Positions 16,047-23,456 of a stretch of DNA of 64,000 nt are shown here, in pieces. The stretch is from Verrucomicrobia bacterium Tous-C9LFEB (lineage in GTDB: Bacteria; Acidobacteriota; Terriglobia; Terriglobales; Acidobacteriaceae). Both the position numbers and the translations under genes were made by a program. Below the pieces are notes generated by a model. It ran no database searches. It was not told the origin of the DNA and worked only from the letters and a program-made list of their open reading frames with translations. The stretch's first letter is position 1; every line of letters begins with the position of its first letter. The stretch covers positions 1-64,000 of the forward strand of contig CAJCIP010000017.1 in assembly GCA_903970445.1 (NCBI GenBank). Reading direction: 5' to 3'.

Positions 16047-18935
16047 AGTCAGGAATTACCGAAGGCGTACGATCCTTCCGCGATTGAAGAGAAGTGGGCG
16101 AAGTACTGGGTGGATGAGCGGCTGTTCAATGTCGCCACGCCCGCTGAAGGCGCGGAGCATAAGAGCTTTGTGCAGCTGCTGCCGCCGCCGAATGTTACGG
16201 GCCGCTTGCACATGGGTCACATGCTGAACCAGACCGAGATGGATGTGCTGACACGGTGGCATCGCATGCTGGGTGAGACGTCGTTGTGGGTTCCCGGCAC
16301 GGATCACGCGGGCATTGCGACCCAGATGATGGTGGAGCGCCAGCTCGCCGCCGAGGGTGGGCCAACGCGGCATGAGCTTGGCCGCGAGGCGTTTACCGAG
16401 CGCGTGTGGGAGTGGAAGGCGCAGTACGGTGGCGCGATCACGGAGCAGATGCGGCGGCTAGGCGCCAGCGTGGATTGGTCTCGCGAATACTTCACCATGG
16501 ACGAGCGACTGAGCCGTACGGTGAAGCAGGCGTTTGTGAAGCTCTACGAGCAGGGACTGATCTACCGCGGTGCGTACATTGTGAACTGGGACCCGCAGAT
16601 TCAGACCGCAGTGAGCGATCTCGAAGTGGTGCATGAGGAGCGCGCAGGCAAGCTGTATCACGTGCGGTATGAACTCGCGGACGGCAGCGGATCGATCGTG
16701 ATCTCGACGACGCGACCGGAAACGATGCTGGGCGACGTTGCGGTTGCGGTGAATCCGAGCGATGAGCGCTACAAGCATTTCGTGGGCAAGATGCTGGTAC
16801 TGCCGTTGAGCGCCGTGGCTGGAAAACCGGAGCGGCAGATTCCCGTTGTGGCTGATGAGTGGGCCAATCCTGAGTTTGGCACCGGTGCGGTGAAGGTGAC
16901 GCCTGCGCACGATCCGAATGATTTTGCGATTGGGCAGCGCCACATTCTCCCGCAGCTTTCGGTGATGGATGAGCGCGGTCACATCGTGCTGGCGGGGTCG
17001 CCGTATAACGGGGTGGAGCGGTTTGCCGCTCGCGAGAGGATTGTCGAGGATCTGCGCGCGAACGGAGCGCTGGTAGACATCAAGGATCACGCGCATGCGA
17101 TCGCGTTGAGCCAGCGTACAGGCGTGGTGATTGAGCCGCGGCTTTCGATGCAGTGGTTCCTCAAGATTCAGCCGCTAGCGGACAAGGCGATCGAGGCGGT
17201 GGACAAGGGGCACATCAAGTTCACGCCGGAGAACTACAAGAAGACGTACGACGAGTGGATGCGCAACATTCACGACTGGTGCATCTCGCGGCAACTGTGG
17301 TGGGGCCATCGCATTCCTGCGTGGCACTGCGGAGCCTGCGACAAGATCACGGTGACGATGGATGCGCCGAGTGCTTGTTCCGGGTGCGGCATCACGGACA
17401 TCCGGCAAGAGACGGATGTGTTGGATACATGGTTCAGCTCTGGGTTGCTGCCGTTTACGGTGTTTGGATGGGGGGAGGAGGCCCACCAAACAGTTAACGG
17501 CGAACTGTTAGCGGCAAAAGCAGATCCTCCCACTTTCCACCCCACCGAGCAAAGCTCGGCGGGGACCCCGGTTGCGCGGAAGGATGACAACCAGGACGGC
17601 TCCGCCAACACCACGAACGTTTTGACGAGGGATCTGGCGGCGTTTTATCCCACGCAACTTCTCGTGACGGGCTTCGACATCTTGTTCTTCTGGGTGGCGC
17701 GCATGATCATGCTTGGTTGCCACTTTATGAGCGATGTTCCGATGCCCGACGGAAGCGCGCGGCCGCTCGCTGAAACAGTGCCGTTTCGCGAGGTGTACAT
17801 CCACGGCCTGGTGCGTGACGCGGACCGGCAGAAGATGTCGAAGACCAAAGGCAACGTGATCGACCCGATAGAGACGATTACGAAGTACGGCACGGATGCG
17901 GTGCGTTTCACGCTGGCGTCGCAGGCCTCGCCAGGTACGGACATTGCGTTCAATGAAGGGCGCACGGAAGGTTATCGTGCGTTTGCGAACAAGATCTGGA
18001 ATGCTGCGCGCTTTATCGCGATGAACATTGAGCGCGGGCGCGAAGCTGGCTACGCGGTGCGGCTCGGCGAGTTTTCGACCGAGGCAACGACGCTGGAAAC
18101 CCGGTGGATTGTTGCCCGTCTCAGCAATGTATGTGCCGAGGTCGAGCGCGCGCTCGCGGATTACCGCTTTGATGAAGCGGCAAATGCGGTGTACCGATTC
18201 TTCTGGGGTGAGTTCTGCGACTGGTATGTGGAGTTGATCAAGCTGCGGCTCGATTTTGCAGCGGACAAGAACGCGACGACTGAAGCTTCACTGAATGCGA
18301 TGGTGAAGGTTTTCGAAGCAGCGCTGCGCCTGCTGTCGCCCTTCATGCCGTTCATCACGGAAGAGCTTTGGCACGCGCTATATTCGCAGGTTGGTGTTGC
18401 TGCGCCGGCGAAATCTATTGCGTTGACGCGCTATCCGCTAGCTGCTGATTTCGCGCAGGATGCTGCGAGCGTGTCAGCGATGAGCACTCTGCAGGAACTG
18501 ATTGTGACGGTGCGCGGGCTACGCAAAGAACTCGGCGTGCCGGAGAAAGAAGCGACGCCATTACAGATTCATGCCGCTGAGGCGATTACGTCGCTGGTGA
18601 GTGCGCACGTTGATATGCTCGCAAAGCAGGCGCGTGTGAGCGGTGTGGAGATCGTTGCGAGTGCGCCGCAGGGCAACAACGCACGGTCGACTGCGAGCTT
18701 CGATGTGGCGGTTGTTTACGAGCGGCAGATCGATGTGGCGGTAGAACGCGAGCGGCTCACGAAAGAGCTTGCAAAGTATGACAAGGGCACAGTGGCAGCG
18801 GAGCGGCAGCTCGGCAATGAAGGCTTCATGTCGAAGGCTCCAGCGCACATCGTGGAAGGGCTGAAGAAGCAGGCTGCGGAGACAAAGGCGTTGAAGGAGA
18901 AGGCCCAGGCTGCGCTAGCGGCGTTGCCGAGTTAG
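16044..18935 (+). CDS. valS: Valine--tRNA ligase
   Basis: A class I aminoacyl-tRNA synthetase of about 963 residues that charges tRNA-Val. It has the HIGH-equivalent HMGHM (near 46-50 of LPPPNVTGRLHMGHMLNQ), the editing domain, DVLDTWFSSGLLPF (near 460), the KMSKT-KGN loop (near 598) and a C-terminal coiled coil. An insertion of about 50 residues (478-529) lies between VFGWG and RDLAAFYPTQLLVTGFD, where family members have only a few residues; its DNA resembles intergenic repeats. The ATG at 16044 begins the normal MSQELPKAYDP N-terminus; an upstream in-frame GTG at 15957 would add 29 repeat-encoded residues. No Shine-Dalgarno is evident for either. Confidence 0.96.
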   Translation: MSQELPKAYDPSAIEEKWAKYWVDERLFNVATPAEGAEHKSFVQLLPPPNVTGRLHMGHMLNQTEMDVLTRWHRMLGETSLWVPGTDHAGIATQMMVERQLAAEGGPTRHELGREAFTERVWEWKAQYGGAITEQMRRLGASVDWSREYFTMDERLSRTVKQAFVKLYEQGLIYRGAYIVNWDPQIQTAVSDLEVVHEERAGKLYHVRYELADGSGSIVISTTRPETMLGDVAVAVNPSDERYKHFVGKMLVLPLSAVAGKPERQIPVVADEWANPEFGTGAVKVTPAHDPNDFAIGQRHILPQLSVMDERGHIVLAGSPYNGVERFAARERIVEDLRANGALVDIKDHAHAIALSQRTGVVIEPRLSMQWFLKIQPLADKAIEAVDKGHIKFTPENYKKTYDEWMRNIHDWCISRQLWWGHRIPAWHCGACDKITVTMDAPSACSGCGITDIRQETDVLDTWFSSGLLPFTVFGWGEEAHQTVNGELLAAKADPPTFHPTEQSSAGTPVARKDDNQDGSANTTNVLTRDLAAFYPTQLLVTGFDILFFWVARMIMLGCHFMSDVPMPDGSARPLAETVPFREVYIHGLVRDADRQKMSKTKGNVIDPIETITKYGTDAVRFTLASQASPGTDIAFNEGRTEGYRAFANKIWNAARFIAMNIERGREAGYAVRLGEFSTEATTLETRWIVARLSNVCAEVERALADYRFDEAANAVYRFFWGEFCDWYVELIKLRLDFAADKNATTEASLNAMVKVFEAALRLLSPFMPFITEELWHALYSQVGVAAPAKSIALTRYPLAADFAQDAASVSAMSTLQELIVTVRGLRKELGVPEKEATPLQIHAAEAITSLVSAHVDMLAKQARVSGVEIVASAPQGNNARSTASFDVAVVYERQIDVAVERERLTKELAKYDKGTVAAERQLGNEGFMSKAPAHIVEGLKKQAAETKALKEKAQAALAALPS
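17475..17630 (+). repeat. Repeat-like in-frame insertion inside valS
   Basis: This block interrupts a conserved stretch of valS without breaking the frame. It contains aacagtt-N7-aactgtt (17489-17509 region) and a strong hairpin ccccaccgagc-aaa-gctcggcgggg, and it ends ggaaggatgacaacc, the same type of gatgaca ending that closes family A repeats. The encoded residues (HPTEQSSAGTPVARKDDNQ and neighbours) are unlike synthetase sequence. Confidence 0.6.
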
Positions 18936-18945
18936 CAAACTGCGG

Positions 18946-18982
18946 ACCTCTCCACTTCACTCCGCTCTTGTCGAGATGACGG
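18946..18982 (+). repeat. Family A repeat, truncated copy
   Basis: cctctccacttcactccgc followed by tcttgtcgagatgacgg, directly after the valS stop. The central hairpin is missing. Confidence 0.45.
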
Positions 18983-19022
18983 TTGTGCTGATGTGAAATG
19001 ATGACCAGCGAATGAAATCAAT

Positions 19023-19052
19023 GCACGAGCGAGGCCTCAGCCTCGCTCGTGC
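19023..19052. terminator. Long hairpin between convergent genes, probable bidirectional terminator
   Basis: A perfect 13-bp stem gcacgagcgaggc (19023-19035) and gcctcgctcgtgc (19040-19052) with loop ctca. It lies 88 bases after valS and 11 bases after the end of the minus-strand gene that stops at 19064. There is no strong T-run on either strand, so termination is likely but not certain. Confidence 0.6.
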
Positions 19053-19063
19053 GGATTGGTGCA

Positions 19064-19300
19064 TTACTCATCGTCCTTTACTGGAGCAGGTGCACCCTTG
19101 CTTCGAAGAGCATTAGCAAGCAGGCGATAGAGTCTAGGATGTCCGTTCTGCCTTGCAGAATCAAAGCTGACATCACTTCGAAATCCAGCCGCATCTGGAT
19201 CAGGGTCTCTGCTTCCAAGGTGAATTAGGTTGGTTTCTGGATCCCACCAAAAGTCCAGCGGAATCGAAACGGTGCGTTGACCACGTTTGCTGAGTTGCAT
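19064..19300 (-). CDS. Small conserved-looking hypothetical protein
   Basis: A protein of 78 residues, not recognised as a named family. The sequence VSIPLDFWWDPETNLIHLGSRD followed by HPRLYRLLANALRSKGAPAP looks like a compact beta-then-helix domain and not a shadow frame. It is transcribed toward valS and ends just before the 13-bp hairpin. No neighbour gives a functional clue. Confidence 0.6.
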   Translation of the reverse strand: MQLSKRGQRTVSIPLDFWWDPETNLIHLGSRDPDPDAAGFRSDVSFDSARQNGHPRLYRLLANALRSKGAPAPVKDDE

Positions 19301-19615
19301 TCCATCTCCATGAGGAGTTCACCCCTCAAGTAGATATACCGATTTCGGAACACTTTCCCGTTCGGTAAGCGCACCAGTAGATAACTGGAGTGGAATAGCA
19401 ATATGACCTCGAAAGGTATTGGTCGGTCGGGGATCTTGTTAACTGACTATTGAGCTGTAGGAGTACAGGATCGTTTGACACACTTCGGCACCGAGGTGCA
19501 TACCCGTTCTTTGGCAAAACGAACTATCCAATTTCGCCGAGTAGGATCTGCATATTACAACTGGTGTTTTTGGCTCGAGTGTTTGCGGTCCTACTATCAA
19601 CATTGAGGACCAGAA
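19301..19615. other. Intergenic region with a possible plus-strand promoter
   Basis: This 315-base region separates two divergent small genes. No convincing gene is present (a 63-codon minus frame has no recognisable features). Base composition is more AT-rich than the surroundings, as expected for a regulatory region serving both genes. Confidence 0.5.
19570..19597 (+). promoter_or_regulatory. Possible sigma-70-type promoter
   Basis: TTGGCT (19570-19575) and TACTAT (19592-19597) are spaced by 16 bases, about 20 bases upstream of the ATG at 19616, with gagga as ribosome-binding site between. It matches the consensus only partly. Confidence 0.35.
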
Positions 19616-20086
19616 ATGCCGCTCTACCAGAATGCTCGCGCTCTAATGCGGGCCAACCTGCTCGAAATCGCCGCTGGGCGACGCGTGAAGCCCGTCGCAA
19701 TCGGAACGCTGTCCGAAGCGCAATTGGAGGCAATCAATAAAGCACGGCGGGATCGCCGCAATCATCGTGGAGAACCAGCTCCTTTTCCTCCAATGGATGC
19801 GGAAGTTATCTTTTTCGGCCAGCACATGTACGACAGTCGCGTAACGGAGGATGGGTACACTATCGAGGACGTTCTGGATCAAGTGCACAGCGCTATGGAC
19901 ACGGCGGCTCGCTGGATTCCGACGAACCGAGGAACGGTGTTGCAGAACCATACAGTTCGGGTTGATCGTAGCGGCAAACACATCCGCGATAAAGCAGTGC
20001 TTGAGTGCGAACGAAAACACCCCAGGGCAGAACTCTATTCCGTTGTACCTGACGGTGACGGTAAGAAACGAAAAGAGGGACAGTAG
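19616..20086 (+). CDS. Hypothetical protein, about 156 residues
   Basis: Not assigned to a named family. Residues 1-60 form a basic helical region (SEAQLEAINKARRDRRNHRG); the middle (AEVIFFGQHMYDSRVTEDGY, TIEDVLDQVHSAMD) has the look of a folded domain; the last 35 residues are basic. The ATG follows gagga with good spacing. It is transcribed alone, and the stop codon lies inside the loop of an intrinsic terminator. It may be a small cargo gene of an accessory region, since both neighbours are also small unknown genes. Confidence 0.65.
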   Translation: MPLYQNARALMRANLLEIAAGRRVKPVAIGTLSEAQLEAINKARRDRRNHRGEPAPFPPMDAEVIFFGQHMYDSRVTEDGYTIEDVLDQVHSAMDTAARWIPTNRGTVLQNHTVRVDRSGKHIRDKAVLECERKHPRAELYSVVPDGDGKKRKEGQ

Positions 20087-20100
20087 CCTGTCCCTCTTTT
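20071..20100 (+). terminator. Rho-independent terminator overlapping the stop codon
   Basis: A 13-bp perfect stem aaaagagggacag (20071-20083) and ctgtccctctttt (20088-20100) encloses a tagc loop that contains the TAG stop of the upstream gene. The 3' arm ends in TTTT, and its mirror begins in AAAA, so it could work in both directions. Confidence 0.85.
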
Positions 20101-20219
20101 CGTTCGATATTTGAGCGACTCGCCCGGGTAACGAATGGTGTCCGGCGCACCAGCCGCTCACTTGTAATTATATCGGACGTGTCAAATGTCCTGTCCTTCT
20201 GCGTGCCAGGACTGTGAGA

Positions 20220-20438
20220 TTATCGCCCGCGAAAGCCTTTGCCATTGTGTGACACTTCCTGCGGTGGCTCGTTCAGCTTGTTGGACGGAACGTGATGCTG
20301 AATCGCGTTCTTGTTGTCGTGAATGCTGGTGTGATCTTTGAGGTGCGCGGCTACGGAATGCGAGTGGCCGCCGTTCTCCGCCGGCGGGACCGCGTCGTTC
20401 TTTTCTTCCAGAGGCTTGTTCGGTGTGTGGTTCGACAT
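20220..20438 (-). CDS. Small hydrophilic, probably disordered protein
   Basis: A protein of 72 residues with an ATG at 20438 preceded by aaggagtg, a strong ribosome-binding site; an earlier in-frame start at 20447 is less likely. The peptide is rich in His, Asn, Pro and Lys (nine histidines, for example NGGHSHSVAAHLKDHTSIH) and has no hydrophobic core, so it is probably disordered. The composition could suggest metal binding or a stress role, but there is no family evidence. Confidence 0.55.
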   Translation of the reverse strand: MSNHTPNKPLEEKNDAVPPAENGGHSHSVAAHLKDHTSIHDNKNAIQHHVPSNKLNEPPQEVSHNGKGFRGR

Positions 20439-20529
20439 GACTATCACTCCTTCTTGTCTGCCTTATTCCTAGGACAGCTTCTTCATTTGGTTGAGATGAC
20501 TTGCGCGCAGGTAGCGTTAGCCAGTCGTT

Positions 20530-20946
20530 CTACTTCGGACGGGCGTTTGGCGGGAGTGCGTTTTGCTCAACGGCAATGCTAACGTTTTCGTGCTTAATCT
20601 CAAGCCGCAGCCGATTGAAGATGCTCATGTACACGTTCGCGATCCAGATGAGAGCGAACCATGCGATGAGGTAACCGCGCCAGCCCGTGAAGATGAGCTG
20701 GAAGTGAAAGATCCAGAGTGCAAGCGCAGAGACGTAGTGCGAGAAGCAGTATTCGCAGGTGAAGAGATAGAAGAATTTACGCTGCGGCAACGATTTGCAG
20801 TCCTGGCTTTGGCGTTTGCAGAACTCGCGTGGCTCGCGAAAGACTTCTTCATGCGTAACTGTCCAGGCGGCGCAGGCCACCGGCATGGCGAGAAACAAGA
20901 GGATGCCCATCTGGTGCAGCAACGGGATGTCCAGCAGATCTGTCAT
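20530..20946 (-). CDS. Conserved-type integral membrane protein
   Basis: A protein of 138 residues with an N-terminal membrane helix (HQMGILLFLAMPVACAAW, about 10-28) and two further hydrophobic segments (about 75-95 and 98-118). A short cysteine-containing motif FTCEYCFSHYV lies before the second helix. The frame is open further upstream (to 21075), but that part overlaps birA in antisense and the ATG at 20946 begins the first sensible helix. Function unknown. It is divergent from birA. Confidence 0.65.
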   Translation of the reverse strand: MTDLLDIPLLHQMGILLFLAMPVACAAWTVTHEEVFREPREFCKRQSQDCKSLPQRKFFYLFTCEYCFSHYVSALALWIFHFQLIFTGWRGYLIAWFALIWIANVYMSIFNRLRLEIKHENVSIAVEQNALPPNARPK

Positions 20947-20995
20947 AGGGCGCGCGCAGTGCGGTGAAATATTGGATGCGCGATAGGATGGCCGG

Positions 20996-21808
20996 ATGGG
21001 TCTTCCTGGAAAAGAAGAGACATTCGACGCGGCCGCCGTGAATGCGGCGCTTGTTGGAACCCGCTTTGCGCACAAGGTGCAGCATTTTGCGACGATCGGC
21101 TCAACGAACGTGACGATGCTGGAAGAAGCGGCGAAAGGCGCACCGGAAGGAACTGTCTATGTAGCCGATGAGCAGACGGCAGGGCGCGGCCGTGGAGGAC
21201 ACACGTGGCATTCGATCCCAGGCGACGGACTGTATGTAAGCGCGCTTGTAAAGCCCGAAGTGCCGCTGAGCGAAGCGCTATGGATTTCGCTGGCGACAGG
21301 GCTTGCAGCGCAGACGGCAGTGCGCGAAGTGAGTGGCGTGCACCTGGACCTTCGCTGGCCTAACGATTTGCTTGTAGCCGACAAAAAGTGCGGCGGCATC
21401 CTGGTAGAAAGCGCGGTCGACACAGAGACACATTCGCGCCTGCGCTACGCCGTGGTTGGTGTGGGCATCAACATCAATCATGCTGAGTTTCCAGCGGAGC
21501 TTGCGGCACTGGCAACATCCCTGCGACTGCAAAACGGAAAGCGACAAAGCCGCAGTGCAGTGCTGGTTGCGTTACTGCGCGCGCTTGATTTGGAACTAAG
21601 CAAACTCGAGGCCGGCGGTGCTGCCGTAGACCTGCTACCGCGGTTCACGGATGCCTCGACGTGGGTGCGCGGAAAGCGCGTGAACGTGCCTGAACAGGGT
21701 GGATATACTGGGACGACCGCCGGGTTGAACGAGCATGGTTTCCTGCTCGTCGACAGCGACGATGGTGTGCAACGCACGGTGCTTTCGGGTGGTGTGCGCG
21801 AGCTGTAA
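20996..21808 (+). CDS. birA: Biotin--[acetyl-CoA-carboxylase] ligase (class I, no DNA-binding domain)
   Basis: A cytosolic protein of 270 residues that makes biotinyl-AMP and attaches biotin to the carboxyl carrier protein. Signatures are STNVTMLEEAAKG (about 36-48), the biotin-binding ADEQTAGRGRGGHTWHS (about 57-73), LRWPNDLLVADKKCGGILVE (about 118-137) and VGVGININ (about 150). The N-terminal helix-turn-helix of bifunctional BirA repressors is absent, so it should not regulate biotin genes. It starts a same-strand run: coaX begins 30 bases after its stop. Confidence 0.95.
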   Translation: MGLPGKEETFDAAAVNAALVGTRFAHKVQHFATIGSTNVTMLEEAAKGAPEGTVYVADEQTAGRGRGGHTWHSIPGDGLYVSALVKPEVPLSEALWISLATGLAAQTAVREVSGVHLDLRWPNDLLVADKKCGGILVESAVDTETHSRLRYAVVGVGININHAEFPAELAALATSLRLQNGKRQSRSAVLVALLRALDLELSKLEAGGAAVDLLPRFTDASTWVRGKRVNVPEQGGYTGTTAGLNEHGFLLVDSDDGVQRTVLSGGVREL

Positions 21809-21838
21809 CTAGATTTTCAACGAGGCGAGAAGGCGCAG

Positions 21839-22636
21839 ATGCTACTGGCACTCGACATAGGCAATTCCAATACTGTGCTGGGCATGTTTCGCCCGGCGGC
21901 AGAGGGTGTGCCGGCAGCGCAGGTTGCCGACTGGCGCATCACGACACCCTATAAACAGACTCCGGACGAGCTGGGCGTTCTGCTGCAGACACTGTTCAGC
22001 ATGCGCGGCTTCAAGGTAGACGATGTCACCGGCGTGGCGATCTCGTCGGTAGTGCCGCCGCTGGATGCGACGCTGCGGCGGGTATGCGAAAGCTACTTCC
22101 ACGTGAAGCCGCTATTCATTGAGCCAGGCGTGAAAACAGGGCTGCCGGTGCTGACGGACAATCCGAGCGAAGTGGGCGCAGACCGCGTGGTGAATTGCGT
22201 GGCCGCGTATGAACTGCTTGGGGGACCGGCAGTGGTCGTCGATATGGGAACGGCAACGACGTTCGACGTGATCTCGAAGAAGGGTGAGTTTCTTGGCGGT
22301 GCGATTGCGCCGGGGCTTGGGATTTCGGCTGAGGCGCTGTTTGCGCGCGCTGCGAGATTGACGCGTGTCGAGATCAAGAAGCCGGCGAAGATCATCGGAA
22401 CAAGCACGACCGACAATATTCAGATCGGGCTGTATTACGGCTACATCGGTTTGGTGGATGGCATTCTTGAGCGCTTCATCGCGGAGCTTGGACCTGAGAC
22501 GAAGACGATCGCTACGGGTGGCCTGGCGAAGTTGATCGCCGGCGGATGCAAGCACATTGGACAGGTCGACGAGATGCTGACGCTGACCGGCTTGAGGATC
22601 ATTTGGGAACGGAATCAGGAGCGGCGGAGAAGATAG
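21839..22636 (+). CDS. coaX: Type III pantothenate kinase
   Basis: A protein of 265 residues of the ASKHA kinase fold, phosphorylating pantothenate in the first step of coenzyme A synthesis. The start LALDIGNSNTVLGMF is the phosphate-1 loop; GADRVVNCVAAYELLG (about 114) and VDMGTATTFDVISKKGEFLGG (about 134) carry the catalytic aspartate and substrate-binding residues; ATGGLAKLI (about 222) is typical. It follows birA closely, a pairing common in bacteria. Confidence 0.96.
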   Translation: MLLALDIGNSNTVLGMFRPAAEGVPAAQVADWRITTPYKQTPDELGVLLQTLFSMRGFKVDDVTGVAISSVVPPLDATLRRVCESYFHVKPLFIEPGVKTGLPVLTDNPSEVGADRVVNCVAAYELLGGPAVVVDMGTATTFDVISKKGEFLGGAIAPGLGISAEALFARAARLTRVEIKKPAKIIGTSTTDNIQIGLYYGYIGLVDGILERFIAELGPETKTIATGGLAKLIAGGCKHIGQVDEMLTLTGLRIIWERNQERRRR

Positions 22637-22645
22637 GCCGCGCCA

Positions 22646-22721
22646 GAGCGAAGAGGATAGAGTGAAGAGCGAAGGCGCGTCACACTTGCACTACCCTCTT
22701 CGCTCCAACCTCTATCCTCTT
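22646..22721. repeat. Inverted repeat with alternative pairings
   Basis: aagaggatagag (22651-22662) pairs perfectly with ctctatcctctt (22710-22721), and gagcgaagag (22646-22655) pairs with ctcttcgctc (22695-22704); the two pairings overlap and exclude each other. It fills the gap between coaX and the next gene, ending 14 bases before the start codon, with no Shine-Dalgarno visible. It may be a terminator-like or attenuating structure, or a repeat relic. Confidence 0.55.
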
Positions 22722-22734
22722 AACTCTGTTTCTC

Positions 22735-23454
22735 ATGAATTACTTCGAATACTTTTCTGAGATCGAGGAGCGCTTCAATAAGCGGCGTGGGTCGCTGTTG
22801 CTGCTTTCGACGCTGGATTGGGCGCTCATTGAGACGTGGCGTGAGGCGGGCGTGCCGCTGGAGGCGGTGCTGCGCGGCATTGATGATGCTTTTGATAAAT
22901 ACGAGATGCGGAGCGCTCGGGCGAAGGGCAAGCTGCGCAAGGTGAATGGTCTTGGCTGGTGCGCGCAGGCCGTGATGCAGGCGACGGAAGAGATGGCGGA
23001 AGCGGCTACGGGAGTCGCAGGCGCTGCAACTGCGCGCGGGGCGCGGGAGAGTGGCTTTGAAGCGGAACGCGTGGCGCAGTTCCTTGAGACGAATGCGGTC
23101 GCGCTCGCAGCGGCGCAGCTTGAGCTTTCGGGCGCAGACCATGTTCGCGAAGAGACAGCGAAGCGTTTGCATGCGCTCGCGTTGAGTATGCGAGCGGAAG
23201 AGGCGGTGCCGCTGGATGAGCTTGATCGCACGTTGACGATGCTGGAAGAGCGCCTGTTCGCAGCAGTGATGAGTGCTGCGAGCGAGCAAGAGTTGGTGAG
23301 TCTGCGCGAACAAGCCGATCGCGAACTGGCGCCGTACCGGTCGCGCATGGGTGCGGTGCAGATTAAGCAGGTGCAGACGCAGTTCTTGCAGAAGCGTCTG
23401 TTGGAGGCGAGAGGTCTGCCGCGGCTGAGCCTGTTTTACATGGGGTTGGGATAG
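22735..23454 (+). CDS. Hypothetical protein, coaX/RNA methyltransferase neighbour
   Basis: A soluble protein of 239 residues, largely alpha-helical by eye and rich in Ala, Glu and Arg. It begins MNYFEYFSEIEERFNKRRG and ends LPRLSLFYMGLG. There is no motif I can name. Its stop lies two bases before the GTG of the RNA methyltransferase gene, so the two are translationally linked and may act together. The good codon usage and tight linkage support a real gene. Confidence 0.75.
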   Translation: MNYFEYFSEIEERFNKRRGSLLLLSTLDWALIETWREAGVPLEAVLRGIDDAFDKYEMRSARAKGKLRKVNGLGWCAQAVMQATEEMAEAATGVAGAATARGARESGFEAERVAQFLETNAVALAAAQLELSGADHVREETAKRLHALALSMRAEEAVPLDELDRTLTMLEERLFAAVMSAASEQELVSLREQADRELAPYRSRMGAVQIKQVQTQFLQKRLLEARGLPRLSLFYMGLG

Positions 23455-23456
23455 GC

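Noticed and set aside
19326-19517. 63-codon minus-strand frame between two small genes
   Set aside because: No ribosome-binding site and no recognisable sequence features; it overlaps a likely promoter region.
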